The notes beneath the pieces are model-generated. The model saw nothing but the letters and a program-made list of their open reading frames with translations. It was not told the DNA's origin and ran no database searches. Shown piece by piece: positions 60,958-64,000 of a stretch of 64,000 nucleotides of DNA (position 1 is its first letter; each line of letters opens with the position of its first letter). Source of the stretch: Paraperibacillus esterisolvens (GTDB lineage Bacteria; Bacillota; Bacilli; Bacillales; DSM-1321); the NCBI RefSeq assembly GCF_046237625.1, contig NZ_CP143545.1:2294001-2358000 (forward strand). The letters run 5' to 3'. The translations under genes and the position numbers were made by a program.

Positions 60958-60998
60958 AGGACTGACAGTTTAGGTTTAGCTGCCAGTCCTTTATTATT
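60958..60998 (+). terminator. Terminator after the drug transporter
   Basis: AAGGACTGaCAG, 11-nt loop, CTGcCAGTCCTT then TATTATT. Confidence 0.8.
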
Positions 60999-61106
60999 AG
61001 AGACAGCTTAATGTTTAAAACAACTTTTTAGTTATAAAATAAACACTCTTTGTTCTTTAACAATTTCTTCATATTCTGGACACCAGTCGGTTTTAACAGA
61101 TTTTTG

Positions 61107-61319
61107 CTATAACTGCGGATCATCTTTTTTTATAAAAGAGCTGAAATCAATTTCTGCTGGCTCCTCTACTTTTTCATATATCCTTGCTATAGGCGGCGAG
61201 CTGTATCCAATATCCACCATCCAGCTTTTTCTATGAAGAGGCCCGATTATTCGTACTTTCCGTCCCGGCTTTTTTATAAAAAATTCCGCGGGATGGATAT
61301 TTGTCCATTCCTTTTTCAC
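61107..61319 (-). CDS. Possible small hypothetical protein (about 70 aa)
   Basis: Open frame whose 3' part has protein-like character outside the antisense zone: FFIKKPGRKVRIIGP, RKSWMVDIGYSSPP, ARIYEKVEEPAEIDF. GTG at 61319 is a possible start but has no RBS. Upstream the frame only runs antisense to the Ser/Asp-rich gene and is not believable there. It would be divergent from that gene with overlapping promoter DNA. Confidence 0.4.
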   Translation of the reverse strand: MKKEWTNIHPAEFFIKKPGRKVRIIGPLHRKSWMVDIGYSSPPIARIYEKVEEPAEIDFSSFIKKDDPQL

Positions 61320-61327
61320 TGGAGATG

Positions 61328-61335
61328 AATACAGT
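61328..61335 (+). promoter_or_regulatory. Conserved upstream motif of Ser/Asp-rich gene 2
   Basis: AATACAGT within GAATACAGTAATCTTAGA, 31 nt before the ATG at 61366, exactly as at 40512-40519 for gene 1. Confidence 0.4.
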
Positions 61336-61365
61336 AATCTTAGAAAAGGTGAGAGGGGATATAAT

Positions 61366-61713
61366 ATGGCTAAAAGCGGAAACGGAAGATCCAGATCAAA
61401 TTCTGATGCAAATGTGGATTTCACAATTGATAATGATGTCAGAAATAAATCCAGGTCAAACTCGGATGTAGACAGCGATGTACACAGCAGAAATGATTCA
61501 AACAATAATAATGACAGTGATAATGATCTGAAAAACCATAATAAAAGCAATTCACACGCCAACTCTAAAATCCACAATTCAGGCAACGCAAAAGTAGATT
61601 TTAGCATTGACATCCATGTTGATTCTGATTCAAGATCGAGAGTCCGATCCCGATCAGAAGCTGATTCAGATTCTGATCAGGACCAAAACCAGGACCAGGA
61701 TCAAGATAGCTAA
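61366..61713 (+). CDS. Ser/Asp/Asn-rich low-complexity protein 2
   Basis: 115 residues, paralogue of the protein at 40550: RSNSDANVDFTIDNDV, NNNNDSDNDLKNHNKSNSH, then the ordered block NSGNAKVDFSIDIHVDSDS, then RVRSRSEADSDSD and a Q/D tail. Lacks the N-terminal WLNNRRRP of paralogue 1. GAGAGGGG is 7 nt before the ATG. Predicted disordered and strongly acidic; function unknown. Confidence 0.8.
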   Translation: MAKSGNGRSRSNSDANVDFTIDNDVRNKSRSNSDVDSDVHSRNDSNNNNDSDNDLKNHNKSNSHANSKIHNSGNAKVDFSIDIHVDSDSRSRVRSRSEADSDSDQDQNQDQDQDS

Positions 61714-61727
61714 AATTACAATCCTGC

Positions 61728-61762
61728 GGCGGTATAAAACTCTTTATATCGCCTGTTTTATG
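61728..61762 (+). terminator. Terminator after Ser/Asp-rich gene 2
   Basis: GGCGGTATA, 8-nt loop, TATATCGCC then TGTTTTATG. Confidence 0.65.
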
Positions 61763-61799
61763 TATTTAAAGCAGATTTACATACAATTCCGGGAATCAA

Positions 61800-61827
61800 G
61801 AAAAAAGCGACTTCACAAAGAAATCGC
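61800..61827 (-). terminator. Terminator of the SigH-like gene
   Basis: Minus strand GCGATTT, 7-nt loop, AAGTCGC followed by TTTTTTC. Confidence 0.8.
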
Positions 61828-61839
61828 CGTTTGCCATGA

Positions 61840-62493
61840 TTAAGAATGAATGACCTCTCTCAATTCCAGATAACGCTCCAGCTTTCGTTTTACCCTCTGC
61901 AGTGCATTGTCTATTGATTTAACATGAGTATTCAGCTCATAGGATATCTCCTGGTAGGATTGTCCGTCCATGTACAGCGCCAGCACCCTCCGCTCCAGAT
62001 CACTCAGCAGCGCTGCCATTTTAAGCTCGATATCGTCTGCGTTTTCCTGATTGATAATCCATGCTTCCGGATTCATGATCTTGGCAGCAGGAATGATATC
62101 CATCAGAGTATGTGTAGAATCTTCATCGTAGATGGGCTTATCCAATGAAACATAGGAATTGAGCGGTAAATGCTTCTGCCTTGTCGCGGTCTTGATGGCC
62201 GTTATGATCTGCCTGGTCACACAAAGCTCAGCAAAGGCTTTGAAAGAGGAAAGCTTGTCCTCTTTATAATCACGCATGGCTTTAAAAAGCCCGATCATCC
62301 CCTCCTGAATGATATCCTCTTTATCTGCACCGATCAGGAAATACGGTCCAGCCTTCGCCCGGACAAAATTACGGTATTTATTGATCAAAATTTCAGAAGA
62401 TTCCCCATCCCCGCCTTGAACGCGCCTGACAAGTGCTTCATCGTTCAATTTTGCAGGATGGTCTGCCAGGCTAACTCCGAAGTCTATACTCAC
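61840..62493 (-). CDS. SigH (Spo0H)-like RNA polymerase sigma-70 family factor
   Basis: 217 residues from GTG at 62493, placed by TTGGAGGG 9 nt upstream; the frame extends to 62526 without RBS. Region 2 (INKYRNFVRAKAGPYFLIGADKEDIIQEGMIGLFKA, FKAFAELCVTRQIITAIKTATRQKH) and region 4 (SDLERRVLALYMDGQSYQEISYELN, HVKSIDNALQRVKRKLE) are nearly those of B. subtilis SigH. The usual sigH neighbours (yacP, rpmG, secE, nusG) are absent, so this is either a second SigH-type factor or a relocated sigH. I leave the symbol empty for that reason. Confidence 0.9.
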   Translation of the reverse strand: MSIDFGVSLADHPAKLNDEALVRRVQGGDGESSEILINKYRNFVRAKAGPYFLIGADKEDIIQEGMIGLFKAMRDYKEDKLSSFKAFAELCVTRQIITAIKTATRQKHLPLNSYVSLDKPIYDEDSTHTLMDIIPAAKIMNPEAWIINQENADDIELKMAALLSDLERRVLALYMDGQSYQEISYELNTHVKSIDNALQRVKRKLERYLELREVIHS

Positions 62494-63063
62494 TATAGGA
62501 TCCCTCCAATATGTTTGATGAGTCAATATCCAGCCAGCTTCCAGATAGTTGCCTATGTAACTAAAACCGTCCTTACGATGCGGGCCGCCTAAATCCTGTT
62601 GATTAGTATAAATTTATATTAACAGGGGGCAGGCATGAAAGATATCAGCAAATATCGACTAATATTGACAGACTTCATTTACTGCGGTCAGAGAATTTCA
62701 CTGAACTTCGGGTAAACAACGAAGATTTTCGCTTTTTTTAAGTTCCGTACTGGGCGGTGAGGTTATATTTCCTGCAGATTCATAAGGAATTTTAGGGAGA
62801 TATTAAGGAGAAAGCCCTAGTTTAAATTAAGGATTGCCTGCATATTTTCTCATTTCCAGTCTGCACTATAATTAAAGAGCCATTTCATCCTTTATCTAAA
62901 ACAGCAAGGACCAATCGGAAAACGGACAATCTTTCTTCCGTTGGACTGGTTAGTGAAATTGAGGCTTTGCCGGAGGTGCTGCACTTAATTGCCTGCCGCT
63001 AAAAGAATCCTGGACCTGGGAGATCGCGAAGCAGGCTGCCCGAATTTCAGCGGGCAGCCTCTA
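62494..63063. other. 570-bp intergenic region with palindromes upstream of the sigH-like gene
   Basis: No gene supported. It holds a near-perfect palindrome CCTGTT-ga-TTAGTATAAATTTATATTAA-CAGG at 62595-62626 and an imperfect inverted repeat near 62909-62953 (GACCAATC...GACTGGTT). A hairpin AGGCTGCCCG / CGGGCAGCCT at 63033-63060 sits just after the minus-strand HAD gene and may be its terminator, though T tract is lacking on that strand. Confidence 0.6.
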
Positions 63064-63627
63064 TCATTTTTCAAAAATATCATGAAGATGGGACCAATCT
63101 TTAATCCGCGGCATCTGGAGATCCTGATTATAAGATTGATCCATCACAACTGCCTTTACTTTTTCACCTGCAAGAGTGCGTAACACTGCCGGTTTGTCAT
63201 CAAAATAATAATCAAGCTCCAGCTCCTGTATGGTGCGTATTTTTTCTTCATCTTTCATTCCGCAGAAAAATCTCTCAGGGTGGATTGGAAAACCCTGCTC
63301 CTGCATCCATTTCTTCGTCCGTTCCCCATGTTCAGCCGGCCTGGCGGTGATGTAGTATATCTCATGGCCCTCCCTGTCCAGCTGCTGCAGGGCTTCCACT
63401 GCTGATTCTATTGGCGGGCAGGTTGTATAATAAATCTCTTCAAGCAAGCCGTTCCACATTGCCTTCCCCTGTTCTGCATCCATTCCGAAAGGTTCATGGA
63501 TTTCAACAGTTTTTAAAGCGCGGAATACTTCCAGAGGAATCTTTTTGCTTAATTTTTTCTGATATAGACTAAATGCGTGCTCGCGAAGATTGATCAGTGT
63601 GTCGTCGATGTCAAAGCCGATTCTCAT
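63064..63627 (-). CDS. HAD superfamily hydrolase (YqfW-like putative nucleotidase)
   Basis: 187 residues. HAD motif I is FDIDDTL at the N-terminus, motif II YITARPAEHG, motif III Lys in MKDEEKI and motif IV YYFDDKP. Arrangement and small size match the 5'-nucleotidase (NT5C)/YqfW group. Its ATG overlaps the TGA of the ribD-like gene by 4 nt, with AAGGGGCCAGG as RBS, so the two are co-transcribed. Substrate unknown. Confidence 0.87.
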   Translation of the reverse strand: MRIGFDIDDTLINLREHAFSLYQKKLSKKIPLEVFRALKTVEIHEPFGMDAEQGKAMWNGLLEEIYYTTCPPIESAVEALQQLDREGHEIYYITARPAEHGERTKKWMQEQGFPIHPERFFCGMKDEEKIRTIQELELDYYFDDKPAVLRTLAGEKVKAVVMDQSYNQDLQMPRIKDWSHLHDIFEK

Positions 63628-64000
63628 TTTCCTGGCCCCTTCATAGAATGATTGACAGGATAGCCGATGAACTTAAAATCAGGACCTACCGGGTTCATGC
63701 TGTAATCCTTAAATTCAAGCGCATCTGACATTTTTTCAAATCCGGCTCCTTCGAAAAAAGTTGGTGCATTGCGCCCGCCTATTATCTTGGGAGCAAAATA
63801 TAACACAACCTTATCCACCAGTCCCTGTTCAAGGAAGGCTGCATTTACGGTCCCGCCGCCTTCTATCAGAAGTGATGAAACCTGATTCTCGCCTAAAATA
63901 CGAAGAAGCTGGACAGCGTCAACTCCAGTGGAGCTGTTTGTAGTAAAAACCTTGATTCCCAGTTCCTTAAGCCGATCCATTTTTTGATCATCGTAACGGC
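63624..64000 (-). CDS. RibD C-terminal reductase domain protein, 5' part beyond window
   Basis: The last about 125 residues of a protein whose frame stays open at the window edge. SSLLIEGGGTVNAAFLEQGLVDKVVLYFAPKIIGG is the hallmark of the RibD C-terminal (dihydrofolate-reductase-like) domain, which reduces the ribosylamino-pyrimidine in riboflavin synthesis. Whether the deaminase domain is present cannot be seen, so it may be bifunctional RibD or a stand-alone RibD_C reductase. Overlaps the HAD gene by 4 nt, an unusual partner compared with a rib operon. Confidence 0.88.
   Translation of the reverse strand, partial: RYDDQKMDRLKELGIKVFTTNSSTGVDAVQLLRILGENQVSSLLIEGGGTVNAAFLEQGLVDKVVLYFAPKIIGGRNAPTFFEGAGFEKMSDALEFKDYSMNPVGPDFKFIGYPVNHSMKGPGK

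Noticed and set aside
61107..61613. 168-codon minus-strand ORF
   Set aside because: Its 5' two thirds are exactly antisense to the Ser/Asp-rich gene; SD-type codon periodicity leaves the opposite frame free of stops (Leu/Ser-rich nonsense). Only the 3' part is kept as a doubtful small gene.
62170..62592. 140-codon plus-strand ORF
   Set aside because: Antisense to the strongly conserved SigH-like coding region; no RBS or homology seen.
1..64000. CRISPR array, prophage, complete insertion sequence
   Set aside because: No regularly spaced direct repeats, phage structural genes or transposase with inverted ends were found. The beta-helix protein at 43597 can be phage-like but has no phage neighbours.

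Overview
The window looks like chromosomal DNA of an endospore-forming Bacillaceae species (Bacillus sensu lato, moderately low GC, strong AGGAGG-type ribosome binding sites, frequent TTG/GTG starts). The evidence is a GerA/GerB/GerC germinant-receptor operon, a YhcN-type spore lipoprotein, a LysM-GH18 spore-cortex-lysin-like protein, a KinB-like orphan kinase, a SigH-like sigma factor, a phosphosulfolactate pathway, and close matches to B. subtilis QueF, NamA, PpaC and KtrD. No phage, CRISPR array or intact insertion sequence was seen.

Layout. 1-9.5 kb: a RecQ-family helicase cut by the window edge, small housekeeping and hypothetical genes, a preQ1-riboswitch-controlled queF, a secreted SH3 protein, and a decayed alcohol dehydrogenase pseudogene. 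9.8-32.5 kb: a catabolic/transport island, almost all on the minus strand. It holds a CapA-like protein, two amidases of the same design, two M28 and two M20 metallopeptidases, two sodium:solute symporters each with a tiny membrane partner gene, two MFS transporters, a hydantoin/Asp-Glu-type racemase, an enolase-superfamily enzyme, a zinc alcohol dehydrogenase, an Lrp regulator, and a sigma-54 activator. Four textbook sigma-54 (-24/-12) promoters lie in front of its transcription units. 33-41 kb: gerA-type operon, tRNA-Arg(CCT), LysM-GH18 protein, Nudix CoA pyrophosphatase, YhcN lipoprotein, small DUF3918 protein and a Ser/Asp/Asn-rich low-complexity protein. 41-50 kb: KinB-like kinase, a Nudix pseudogene, DUF421 protein, beta-helix protein, Mn-pyrophosphatase, KtrD potassium channel subunit, and a nitrilase plus GNAT pair. 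50-59 kb: VOC/ComA/ComB operon, Cys-rich copper-storage-like protein, NamA, the queC plus transporter operon under a second preQ1 riboswitch, paired membrane proteins, TPM-domain protein and LemA. 59-64 kb: DHA2 drug exporter, a second Ser/Asp-rich paralogue, a SigH-like sigma factor outside the usual sigH locus, a HAD hydrolase and the 3' end of ribD.

How the genes may work together. None of the island hydrolases has a signal peptide, so the picture is uptake by symporters/MFS carriers followed by intracellular racemisation, amide and peptide hydrolysis and oxidation, switched on through SigL by the local activator at 14.3-16.4 kb. The substrate cannot be read from the sequence; N-acylated or amidated amino acids, hydantoins or D-amino-acid peptides are the best guesses. 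This island is the main candidate for an undescribed system.

Other notable items are a ~130-180 bp intergenic repeat present three times (8.6, 49.5 and 53.3 kb), M28 peptidases lacking the usual catalytic Glu-Glu pair, and a shared upstream motif at an identical distance in front of the two Ser/Asp-rich genes.
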